Source: Sabethes cyaneus
Lineage: Eukaryota; Arthropoda; Insecta; Diptera; Culicidae
NCBI RefSeq assembly: GCF_943734655.1
Contig: NC_071355.1
Location: 208,741,603 to 208,805,602, forward strand
Direction of reading: 5' to 3'
DNA: 64,000 nt
Shown: piece after piece, positions 35,345 through 44,621 of the stretch
Layout of the letters: every line of letters begins with the position of its first letter
Numbering within the stretch: the first letter of the stretch is position 1
Notes under the pieces: generated by a model
What the model was told of the DNA's origin: nothing
What the model saw: the letters and a program-made list of their open reading frames with translations, nothing else
Databases searched by the model: none
Program-made: the position numbers and the translations under genes

Positions 35345-36430
35345 GTGGATTTCAATGTTCAGGTCGGCCAGAAGGAGGAATACAAACCGGTGATTGGAAG
35401 GTTCAGCGCACTTCAGCGGACCAATGAAATCGGCCTAAGACTTATCGACTTTGCCGGCTACAAGAACATGGCCGTACGGAGTACCTTTTTCCAGCACAGA
35501 ATCCATCAGAAGTACACCTGGAGGTCACCAAATCAGACAGAATCACAGATAGACCACGTTTTGATCGACAGTCGGCACTTCTCAGACATTATCGACGTCA
35601 GATCCTATCGAAGCGCTAACGTTGACTCGGACCACTACCTAGTGATGGTTAAGATGCACCCAAGACTCTGCGTTGTGAATAACATTCGGTACCGACGCCA
35701 GCCTCAGTTAGATATCGCGCGGCTGAAGCAGCCAGACGTCGCCGCAAACTACGCGGATTCATTCGAAGCTGCTCTGCCGGAAGAGGACGAGCTGGACGAG
35801 GACTATTGGAACACTATCAAAACAACCATCAGCAGTGTAGCGGAGAGCTCCATCGGGCGTGTGACCTGGAATCAGCGGAACGATTGGTTTGACGATGAAT
35901 GTAGGAGGGTGATGGATGAGGAAAACGCTGCGCGGGCGGCCAACATGCGCAGTGCCACACGTCAGAACGTGGAAAGACACAAACAGAAGAAGATACAGCG
36001 AAACCAAATCTTTCGGGAGAAAAAGCGCTACCTGGAAGAGCAAGAATATGCAGAGTTGGAGCGGCTGCATCGTTCTCAGGAAACGAGAAAGTTCGACCAG
36101 AAACTGAACGGATCCCGCAAAGCCTTTGTGCCGCGAGCCGAAATGTGTCGGGATAAGACTGGCAGTATTCTGACGGACCATCGTGAGGTTACCGATAGGT
36201 GGAAGCAGCACTTCGACGAACACCTAAATGGCGCCCAAGGCGGCGTGGAAAGCGATTTCGACGGTGCAACAAACGGGGAAGAGGTGCCAGCCCCAACGAT
36301 AGGCGAAGTTAAGGAGGCCATCATGCAGCTAAAGAGCAACAAATCAGCTGGGAAAGATGATATCGGAGCGGAGCTTATTAAAATGGGACCAGAAAAGTTG
36401 ACCATTTGTATGCACCGGCTAATTGTTTGA
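35345..36430 (+). CDS. RTE LINE ORF segment: endonuclease C-part, linker, RT start
   Basis: This is the longest uninterrupted coding stretch of the LINE, 361 codons, but not a complete protein. Residues 1-105 contain endonuclease motifs: DFNVQVG (Asp-Phe-Asn core), TWRSPN, QIDHVL and DSDHYLV with the catalytic His. Residues 170-260 are a charged linker rich in Arg, Glu and Lys (RNQIFREKKRYLEEQEYAEL), predicted helical. Residues 305-361 enter the RT fingers (IMQLKSNKSAGKDDIGAE). The apparent start codon is arbitrary, because the true protein begins near 34992 and is broken upstream by a frameshift. The frame ends at 36428 with an internal stop (HRLIV then stop) where intact relatives continue. 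Confidence 0.85.
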   Translation: MDFNVQVGQKEEYKPVIGRFSALQRTNEIGLRLIDFAGYKNMAVRSTFFQHRIHQKYTWRSPNQTESQIDHVLIDSRHFSDIIDVRSYRSANVDSDHYLVMVKMHPRLCVVNNIRYRRQPQLDIARLKQPDVAANYADSFEAALPEEDELDEDYWNTIKTTISSVAESSIGRVTWNQRNDWFDDECRRVMDEENAARAANMRSATRQNVERHKQKKIQRNQIFREKKRYLEEQEYAELERLHRSQETRKFDQKLNGSRKAFVPRAEMCRDKTGSILTDHREVTDRWKQHFDEHLNGAQGGVESDFDGATNGEEVPAPTIGEVKEAIMQLKSNKSAGKDDIGAELIKMGPEKLTICMHRLIV

Positions 36431-36821
36431 ATTTGGGATACGGAACAGCTAGGTACTGGAGGAGTGGAAAGATGGGGTTATCTGCCCGATCTATAAAAAG
36501 GGCGACAAGTTGGACTGTGAGAACTAACGAGCGATCACCGTTCTCAATGCCGCCTATAAAGTGCTGTCCCAAATCATTTTCTGCCGGCTATGACCAATTG
36601 CGAACAGATTTGTGGGAACTTATCAAGCCGGCTTCGTCGAAGGTCGGTCTACAACGAATCAAGTATTTACACTGCTGCAAATCCTCCAAAAGGGCCGTGA
36701 ATACAGAGTTCCCATGCATCATTTGTTCGTTGACTTCAAAGCCGCATATGATACCATCGACCGGAAAGAGCTATGGAAAGAGCTCTTCAAACTTATTAAA
36801 TCTACGATGGATGGTCCACAG

Positions 36822-37392
36822 CAGGCATGGGTAAAACACCGAACCGAGCTTACACGGTGGGCACCATTGCCTAAAACCACTCAACAAACTTAATTTCGTT
36901 TTGCACGCCGTTCCCGTACATGCAAACAAACACGAAGTGTAAGAAACATTACACCGGTGGCGTTAGGTTTAAAATGTTTTCAGCCTAAGTTTTCAATGGC
37001 CTCGGTTTGCACATTTCCGAGTGTTAACCGATATCGGAATCCACCGTAGGCGAGTATTTTCAAGATTGCGAAAACACGCATGGAGGCGCTTCATACTTAT
37101 TCCAATTGGCCGTGTGAGTGAAAGAAATAGAAAAGCAAAAAGACACGAGTTCACGCTGATCGTCCAGCATATATCCGAGAAACTTTTATGAAGTAGAAAT
37201 ACACGCCATCCCGAGTGTTTCCGAAGTGTTAAAACCCGTTGTGCAAAAAACAACACTGAAAAGGCTCGCGGTTGCTTTTTCACAGCACACGGGTTGTTTT
37301 ATCAGGCACGGCAACAGCGTACCGTCTCAAATAAACTTCGTGGTAGTTTTCAAATGCGACACGTAGTTTGGTTCAGTTTTTAGACATGCCTG
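36822..37392. mobile_element. 571-bp hAT-like MITE inside the RTE LINE
   Basis: The left end CAGGCATGGGTAAAACACCG faces the right end TTTTTAGACATGCCTG, whose complement is CAGGCATGTCTAAAA. The flanks are GTCCACAG (36814-36821) and GTACACAG (37393-37400), an 8-bp duplication with one change, as made by hAT transposases. The LINE reading frame ends at TMDGPQ on the left and resumes with CCVRISGG on the right. There is no transposase gene. Confidence 0.9.
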
Positions 37393-38394
37393 GTACACAG
37401 TGCTGTGTTCGGATTTCGGGTGGATTGTCAAGTTCATTCGAATCACATAGAGGGATTCGTCAAGGTGATGGTCTTTCATGCCTGCTGTTCAACATAGTGC
37501 TACAAGGTGTTATGAACCGAGCGGATATCAACACGCGGGGCACGATATTCTAGTCAATTCGTCTGCTTGGCCGATGACATGGATATTATAGGCAGAACAT
37601 CTGTGGCGGTGGCTGAACAGTACACCAGACTAAAGCGCGAAGCAAAAAAGATTGGGTTAAAGGTAAATACGTCTAAAAGAAAGTACATGCTGACCAGCGG
37701 AACCGAGGCCGACCGAAGCCGCATGGGCAGTAGTATAATGATCGACGGCGATGAGTTTGAGGAGTCGACGATTATGTCTACCTTGGCTCGCTTGTAACGG
37801 CGGACAGCGATACTAGCCGTGAGATTCGGAGGCGTATTATCAACGGAAGTCGTGCTTGCTATGGGATTCGCAAGCAATTGCGGTCGAGCAGATTTAGCCT
37901 CCGTACAAAGTGTACCCTGTAAAGGGCGCTTATTAAACCGGTTGTTCTCTATGGGCATGAAACGTGAACAATGCTCGGCAAGGACCTGAGAGTGCTCGGA
38001 GTTTACCAACGTCGAGTGGTAAGAAAGATCTTCAGTTGTGTACAGAAGAACGGAGTATGGAGGCGGAGGATGAATCATGAACTCGCACAGCTCTATGGTG
38101 AAACCAGTATCCAAAAGGTGGCTAAAGCTGGACGGATACGATGGGCAGGGCATGTTGCTAGAATGCCGGACAACTACCCTGCCAAGATGGTGTTTGCCAC
38201 AAATCCGGTAGGAACAAGATGACCAGGAGCGCAGCGAGCAAGATAGTTAGACCAGGTGGAGCGAGATCTGGTGGAGATTACTCCGTGTCCAAGGAATTGG
38301 AAAGCGGCAGCCCACAACCGAGTTAATTGGAGAAACCTTGTTCAATAGGTTTTGTCTTAGGACGGCAAGACACTTAAGTAAGTAACCATGTTCC

Positions 38395-39470
38395 GCCAAC
38401 AAAACCATGGTCCATGGCTGTTCATTTCCAATTTCTCGACTGTCCCCCTCTTTCAAGGTCTTATTCCACATGGTCTAACCATCTAGCATGCTGCGCACCT
38501 CTGCGCCTAGTTGTACCAACCGGATTTGAGGCGAATACCGGCAGTCTCACAACAGGTCCCGCACATTGTACCCTTCCACCATTAGTAACTTCATGGATAC
38601 TGGTTTGCCGTAGGGCTGTGGCAATTCGTGGTTCATCCTTCTTATCCATACACCGATCTCAAACACCCCGCCAATGATAGTCCTAAGCACCACTATGTTC
38701 AAAATCGGCCAGTGCCGTCAATTCCCCGTCAAGCATTATCCAAGTTTCGTTTTATACATGATACATTTAGTGCGGAAGTGAAGATTTTCAGACCTTAGGG
38801 TCTTGAGGAGTCTATAGCAAGCACGACTTCCGGCAAGAATACGTCTGCGTATTTCTCTGCTGCAGTTGTCACCTAACGTTATCAACGATCCGAGGTATAC
38901 ATATTTGTCTACCACCTCGAACTCACCCTCGAACCCTGTCGACCATCACACTATTGCCTATGAGCGGTAGATAGTGCTCGATTCTTCCTACTACTTCCAG
39001 GTACTTGGTTTTGGACGTATTTACCACTAATACAACCTTCACTGCTTTACTTTTCAGTTTGGTATACTGCTCAGCATCCTGGAACTTTCTTTCGGCAATA
39101 TCTACGTCGTCGGCGAAACAGATAAATTGGCTAGATTTATTGAAGATCGCGCCCGCATGTTAAAACTTGCACGTTTCATAACATCATCTAGCAAAATGTT
39201 GAGGAGGCAGGAAATACCGTCGCCTTGTCGAAGTCTTCTTCGTGTTTCAAACGGGCTTGATAACGTGTCCGATATCCTGACACAGCACCGAACATCCATC
39301 GTGGCCTTAGTCAGTCTTATCAGCTTCCCGGGAAAGCCGTTTTCGTCCATAATTTTTCATAGCTCTTCACGGACGATGGTATCGTAGGCGACCTTGAAAT
39401 CAATGAATACTTAGTGCGTAGGGACTTGGTACTCGCGGCTCTTTACGAGGATCTGTCACAACTCACAACA
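38395..39470 (-). pseudogene. Second RTE LINE, 5'-truncated, opposite strand
   Basis: Read on the - strand it starts in the RT palm (VFIDFKVAYDTIV near 39400), continues with DENGFPGKLIRLTKATMD and SPFETRRRLRQGDGISCLLN (39130-39350), and reaches the C-terminal PVVRLPVFASNPVGTTRRRGAQHARWLDHVE-type tail (38461-38560). Frameshifts separate these blocks. Its 3' end faces the 3' end of the + strand copy. Relatives of the same RTE group, but the two copies differ enough to be independent insertions. No endonuclease part remains. Confidence 0.82.
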
Positions 39471-39714
39471 CAAAGATTTGAATTGGAACTGCTCCGCATG
39501 CCTAATTAGACAGAAGGTATGTGATGATTCCACGGGAAAACATTTGGTTACCAAGCAGATCTTGCATGCCATGAGTACCACCGCGTTTCGATATGCTAAT
39601 TCACAAACAGTGATGAATGAAGTTTAGTAAAGTTATCAAATCTCTCAGTCGACGATAGTGAAACAAATTGCTGTCGTGTGTAAACTCGTTTAGCCTTGTT
39701 TGCGTGGTCACCCA

Positions 39715-40110
39715 CCGGGTGGATTTATTCTGAACGCTTTTGATGAAAGTAGGAAAGGGGAAAGAACGCTGCTCTTTTGGCTGTACCACTTCAGCCAAGC
39801 ATAATTTCAACAAGTTATGTATGAGTCACTCTTAGAGTTAGTTATAATTTATAACATTGCTGAAGTATGTATTGCCCAATCTTTATTATTTGCGGCTTTA
39901 TAAGACTGCTGCCTTTTTGCTGCCCTTGCGCTCTTTTTGCTACCAACGTTGTTATAGCCTTATATCACCGTAACTACAAGAGGTAAAGGAATGCTTAGTT
40001 CAGCAATATTGTCGATTATAACTAACTGTTTTATACACAACTTTTGAAAATTCTGCTGGCTGAGAGGGTACAGTCAGAAGAGCAAAATCGATTCAAACAG
40101 TGCGTGCCAT
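39715..40110. mobile_element. Foldback hAT-like element, decayed relative of 63353-63742
   Basis: GCTCTTTTGGCTGTACC, CAGCCAAGCATAATTTCAA, TTGCTGAAGTATGTATTG and the centre GCTCTTTTTGCTACCAACGT match the younger copy at 63353-63742. The right half (TTCAGCAATATTG, AGAAGAGCAAAATCGATT) is the inverse of the left. Termini are blurred and no duplication is visible, so it is older. Confidence 0.6.
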
Positions 40111-40284
40111 CTAACTCGAAGTCTTATCACCCGTTGTGCTGGTCGTCGTGATTCGCCGGCGAAGTTTTATACGGAAAATGGTAAAAGTTTTACCAGGGCC
40201 ACGTCCTGTTCACGGACCAAGGTATTAGCTGGATCTTTCCAGCTCCAGCAGCACCTCACTTGGGAGGAGCCTGGGACAGAATGA

Positions 40285-40530
40285 TATGTTAATATTTTTT
40301 TGAAACGATGGTTCTGCAATTGATGAAGGGACGGTAGGGGAAAGAAATGAAATTTTTTTTTTGGTGAAAGCGGGGAAGAGCGGAAAGGAAGGGGGGTGGG
40401 GGTATTGGTAGCTATGTTTGACAAGTAGTCATTTTGACTCCTACCTTTTGTCCAATACTGGAAGGTGCATGAGTCGAACCAAGCTGTAATCTAAGATTAT
40501 AACCGGATTCGAACCCACAACACCCGCCAG
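40285..40530 (+). repeat. Solo terminal arm of the 29826-32090 element family
   Basis: TTTTTTTGAAACGATGGTTC, TGCAATTGATGAAGGGACGG and CTTTTGTCCAATACTGGAAG match the left arm at 29830-30010. It continues into ATAACCGGATTCGAACCCAC, a sequence like a tRNA B box (GGTTCGANNCC) on one strand, suggesting a tRNA-derived piece. No second arm is found within the next 2 kb. Confidence 0.6.
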
Positions 40531-43046
40531 GGCATGAATGATATGGTTTAGTAAAACTGCCATAGAAACGGCATGCTGCAACAAGAGGAGAATTGCTGAC
40601 CCTGGTTGTCGTGGCTGAGGCAGTTCTCAACATTAGACCACTTACCCATTTGCCCCAGGATGCTGCTGAAGAAGAAGCTCTCACACTGAACCTCTGAACC
40701 ACTAAACTCTAACGGAAGAGTTCGGCATGCTGTAGTTAAAACTGCAAGAGAGACTCTGCGTAGACCAGTATCCATTGCGTGTATCGGAGGCTTAAACTAG
40801 TGGCAAAACTGGTTCAGGTGGCCAGTGTTACCTACAAGGACCTCTTCCATCGCGTCGTGTCATTTAATGCAAATCGATGACGCACAGCTATCAGTCAGTG
40901 TAGCGAAGCCCACACTCATGTTGTCTAATTTTCTCACACACGCGTACTCATTCTAACGAACACGCCGGTATAAGCATCCCTTTAAAACTCCCGCTCTTAT
41001 TTCTTCATGTACTGCAACAAGTTTTTGCGACTGTGTCTTTAGCTAACAGCTCTACAGTCGTCGTTTGTCGTTCGTCGTTGCAGCCCGATCTGCTGATACC
41101 GATTACTCACGACGCCTCGTAGTCCCGCCCATGAATAAAATCCAGTGCGAAGATGCAGAAAAAAAGAAGAAAACGTAGTGCAATTTGTATCCCAGTGCTC
41201 CACCAGCCTCGCGGGCAGCTGATTCCCCACGAATTTTTTGACTCGGAAATAAGCGATGCAGGAAGACGATGTGAGGATGTGCGTGCGCGAGTGTGTGGGT
41301 AGCAGAATGTCTGCACACATCGCCGGCGGCTGTTACTTTTACGCCTGCATGTGCGGCGTAAGCGTTGAATGCTATGTTTCTCATACTCTTTCGCGTGTAA
41401 GTAGGCATGGTTGACTTCTCGCTAAATTCGCAACATTGCTGTTACTATGACACAACTAGCATTAAGTCATGTTAACCGAATGAAAAATAAAACTAACCGA
41501 TGGCTTCGCACAAGTTAAACATTCTTTAAACTTATAAAGCATAAACCCGTAAAGCGCTACAATAAAATTATTTTCTAAATCTTTCTAAACTAGGTTTTGT
41601 GTTCTAAAACGTTGTAGTTGTTAATTTGACCTACATTAATCGTATTACATCAGTCATTTAGAAAATCAAATACATTCTGATACTATAATTAGCAACCCTT
41701 CAATCAAAATTCTCCGACCAATAGATTTTCATCACCAGAACCTCTCGGCTGAGAATTCTAGCGGCCGGCCATTCTTCCGGCGATGTCAATTATGGCAACC
41801 ACTCTGTTACGGTACGTAACTCGGTGGCATATAATAGGGAAATAATGATCGCGCTGGTGTTTCCTTTTTCCGACCATTGAATACCGTTCGTACCTACGTG
41901 GTCGCGAGCACTATAAGAGACCCGCTTGGATGAACGCGGAATTGACACCTTCTGCCGCGCGACTGCCCGTCACGTCGTAATGAGAACTTTGAACAATGCG
42001 GTGGCAATCACCGAGTCTCGGGCGCGCGCGCCGTCTGTACGCTGCTGCTATTCTTGGAGCTTTTCAATAGTGCCATTGATTAGAATAGAATTCTAGGTCC
42101 GCTCGCCCAGTGGGTGTTCCAGATGATATTTGCCTGGACACGACCGTTCAACGTAGTGATTCGGTCGTGTGGGCAGGTCCACGTTATATTTCGTAATTAC
42201 ATCGCGAACCGTTGTGGACAGTAAGACAACAACCAACGGGACGGCCGGTAAAGAATGCTTCAATTATTGTTCTCTGTTGGTGTGTTGTCTTGTTGTTCAG
42301 GATGCAAACGACAAACTCTTTGTCTATGTGGCGTCGGTGATTAATTCGACAATAAATAATAAAGCAAATAGTTGCTTTAAGTTATTTAGGCCATTGAAAT
42401 CTCATTCAAACCACTGGATAGGAATGAGATTTCAAGGAAAAGATTCCTTTCACATTTATTTTGCTGAATTACTTTAGTTTTTCAATGAAGATCATTTTCA
42501 TACGTTCTGTAAAGACCACAAACCACAAATCATGAGCATAAGCATTTCTCTTTTAGTAGCTTTCATTCAACCTACTACCGGTCTCAGTGAGAAAAATCTC
42601 ATTTGGATACATTATCATAGCAGCAAAATATCAGGTTTCCTGGCTGGAAAAAATGGAAAAAATGGATTCATATTAGCTAATTTGAAATAATAATACCATA
42701 ATAATAAATATTATAATTTTATTTTCGCGCAGTTTTAAAAGCAGAGCACAGCCTCTGTCACTTAACGACGACGGCAGTTTTTTTTATTTACAGTGGCAAA
42801 ACTGAAAACTTTATTACTTGCTGTGCGCCTTCTGTTCGCTCGTCCACTGTGCCACCGATGATGATGCGATGGCCAATCTAGATTCACCCATTAATTAGGT
42901 AATTAATTGAAATTCTCCGCACAGTTTGATAGCACCGGCGTCGCTTTCAATCAATTAAAGCGCATGTGAAACTTGGATGTTCCACCAATAATAAACCGCT
43001 GTGTGATCCTGTGAAGTGAAAGGTATACATCAACGATAAAATATTT
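40531..43046. other. Region upstream of the fibrinogen-related gene; no exon certain
   Basis: No domain-bearing frame is present. An ATG at 42255 opens 29 codons with a hydrophobic start (MLQLLFSVGVLSCCSG) that could be a signal peptide, but no donor in the phase needed by the next exon follows, so I do not call it. GC-rich sequence near 41900-42060 (GGGCGCGCGCGCCG) could mark a promoter or first untranslated exon; this is inference. Confidence 0.3.
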
Positions 43047-43237
43047 ATGGTCACTACGCCCCTCAAGGCGATTTTATTGCTGCGACCGGAGTTAGGTGTA
43101 CCGTACGTTCCCATGTTCTCAGCTGTCCGCGACGATTCGGTTGAAAGGATTTCGGCTGATTTGCACCGCGATTTGCTTACAGAACAACCCTATGTAGTAA
43201 CTCCTTTGGAGAAAAAAATGAGCAACAAGCCGGATCG
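43047..43237 (+). CDS. Possible N-terminal exon of the fibrinogen-related protein
   Basis: From the ATG at 43047 a frame runs 63 codons and reaches GATCG|GTAAAAGG at 43237/43238, a good donor. It leaves two bases (CG) that combine with the first base of the exon at 43644 to give Arg, so NKPDR joins EQQLLNVFEVV in phase across a 406-bp intron. The encoded start (MVTTPLKAILLLRPELGVPY) is only weakly hydrophobic and not a convincing signal peptide. An acceptor-like TTCTCAG at 43119 could instead begin the exon at ~43120, with the true start further upstream. The phase match is the main support. Confidence 0.4.
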
Positions 43238-43643
43238 GTAAAAGGCTACCTCGCTCTGGCGGGCTTCTTGTATGATAAACGATATCAGAGAAACCGATTA
43301 ATTCGCCATAATTAGGTGAAAAGTAGAAATGAAAGTGTAGTTACAAGGAATCGGCCACGGAAACTGCACTCGCTCGCCATGCATGGTTGTTGCTTCGCAC
43401 TTACACTATCTGTGGCACTCAACACAACAACCAACGGGAAAAATAAATCATCTGATTCACACTCACAAACGCGTGCAATGTCGAGATAAGTGAACGCAAC
43501 CGTACGCCTCCCTTAATTAAAACGTTTAAGATAAACGGACCGTACTTTTGGGTTACGAATAAAATAATACTTCTTAATTATAGGGCTTGTTGATGGCTAG
43601 TGAAATTAATGTTGTATTATTCTTTTTCCTCTCCATTCCTTAG

Positions 43644-44621
43644 GGAACAGCAACTGCTGAATGTATTCGAAGTGGTTGTTTCGACGCTGGAGGGTAAACT
43701 GCAGCGGATAGACAATCTTGATAAAGCGGTGGAGCATCTGATGCGACGGGTAGAATCACTCGACAGCAAGATGGCAGACAATATTCACAAAACCGACGCA
43801 GTTATTTCGAAGCTGCGCACCCTAGATAGTAAGCTGTCAAACGAAGGTGACAGGGCGAATAGTGTAAGAACAGCTAAATCCACCAACAGCTTGGACAGCA
43901 GATTAGTATCACTCGACCAAAAAGTTAGTGACATTGATAACAAATTGAACGGGCTCAAGAACCAGATCGATAGCAACTTCCTGCCCGTTGATGATATCAA
44001 TGCAGAAGCCAGTGAGAGAAAAACCGTTAGTATGAATGTGGCGGAAATCACAAAAGCAATGCATTCCGAAGTTATGGGACACATCACGAAGGAGCTGGGC
44101 CAGCTCCGTTCCATTTCCGAAGGAATCGACAAAAAACTTCAATTCCACATCAACATAGTTTCAGAAAGTCTTGGCAAGACGCTGAATCTGTTGAATGAAG
44201 TCCACGATGCCGTCGTGGATCATAACATAAACTTCAGTTATAATTCAACCTCAACGCTGCCACCGTACGTTAAAGCCAGCAAAATCGATATTCTGGTGAA
44301 ACAGATCCGGCCGATTATGTCGGTTTCGGAGAAGATGGATGAAGTGTGGGATGTTGTCGTGGGAACCAAAAGCTCCGTCGATGATCTGGTACCAAAATCC
44401 GACGCTTTGTTAACCCAAAACCAACGACAGGAGCGAGCTATTGGCGAGATCCATCATGATCTGAAAACAAAAACCAATCTGATCATTAACAACCTCGATA
44501 TGGTGGAAAAGCGACTGAAGAAACAGGAGGACGACGTGGCGGTACTTGCCCAACGGCCCGTCCCAGCGGAGTTGCTAATGGATCCGACGATTGATAGGCT
44601 TGTGGAATATGATCCAAACAG
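43644..44621 (+). CDS. Exon: coiled-coil region of the fibrinogen-related protein
   Basis: The acceptor is TTTTTCCTCTCCATTCCTTAG before 43644 and the donor CCAAACAG|GTAATC at 44621. The frame encodes repeated heptads, such as LQRIDNLDKAVEHLMRRVES, VSLDQKVSDIDNKLNGLKN and NLDMVEKRLKKQEDDVAVLA, with Leu/Ile/Val at a and d positions through most of its 325 residues. This should form a long parallel coiled coil that oligomerises the C-terminal fibrinogen domains. A NFSYNST stretch near residue 210 gives an N-glycosylation site. The frame stays open upstream of 43644 to a GTG at 43600, but that part is intron pyrimidine tract, not a start. Confidence 0.88.

Larger units (their letters stand above)
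34610..38385 (+). pseudogene. RTE-clade LINE (JAM-like), decayed and interrupted
   Basis: RTE elements encode one protein with an apurinic-type endonuclease and a reverse transcriptase. The frame opens at about 34992 with MDWKLGTWNCRSL, the usual RTE endonuclease start, then shifts frame. The long open piece 35345-36430 holds the endonuclease end (IVDFNVQVG; QIDHVLIDSRHFSD; VDSDHYLVM, with the catalytic SDH) and the start of the RT (LKSNKSAGKDDIGAELIK). RT then continues with frameshifts through FKAAYDTID (36740), IRQGDGLSCLLFN (37450), the FxADD-type motif as CLADDMDIIG (37563-37590) and the tail HVARMPDNYPAKMV (38150). It ends near an AAGTAAGTAA simple tail. The 5' boundary is estimated; a hAT-like MITE splits it at 36822. 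Confidence 0.88.

Noticed and set aside
42255..42344. Hydrophobic 29-codon start as signal-peptide exon of the fibrinogen-related gene
   Set aside because: No GT donor in the phase needed by the next exons was found; the TTGTTCAG inside it looks more like an acceptor.
43600..43643. GTG-initiated extension of the coiled-coil exon
   Set aside because: The extra codons are the intron's polypyrimidine tract and CTTAG acceptor, not coding sequence.
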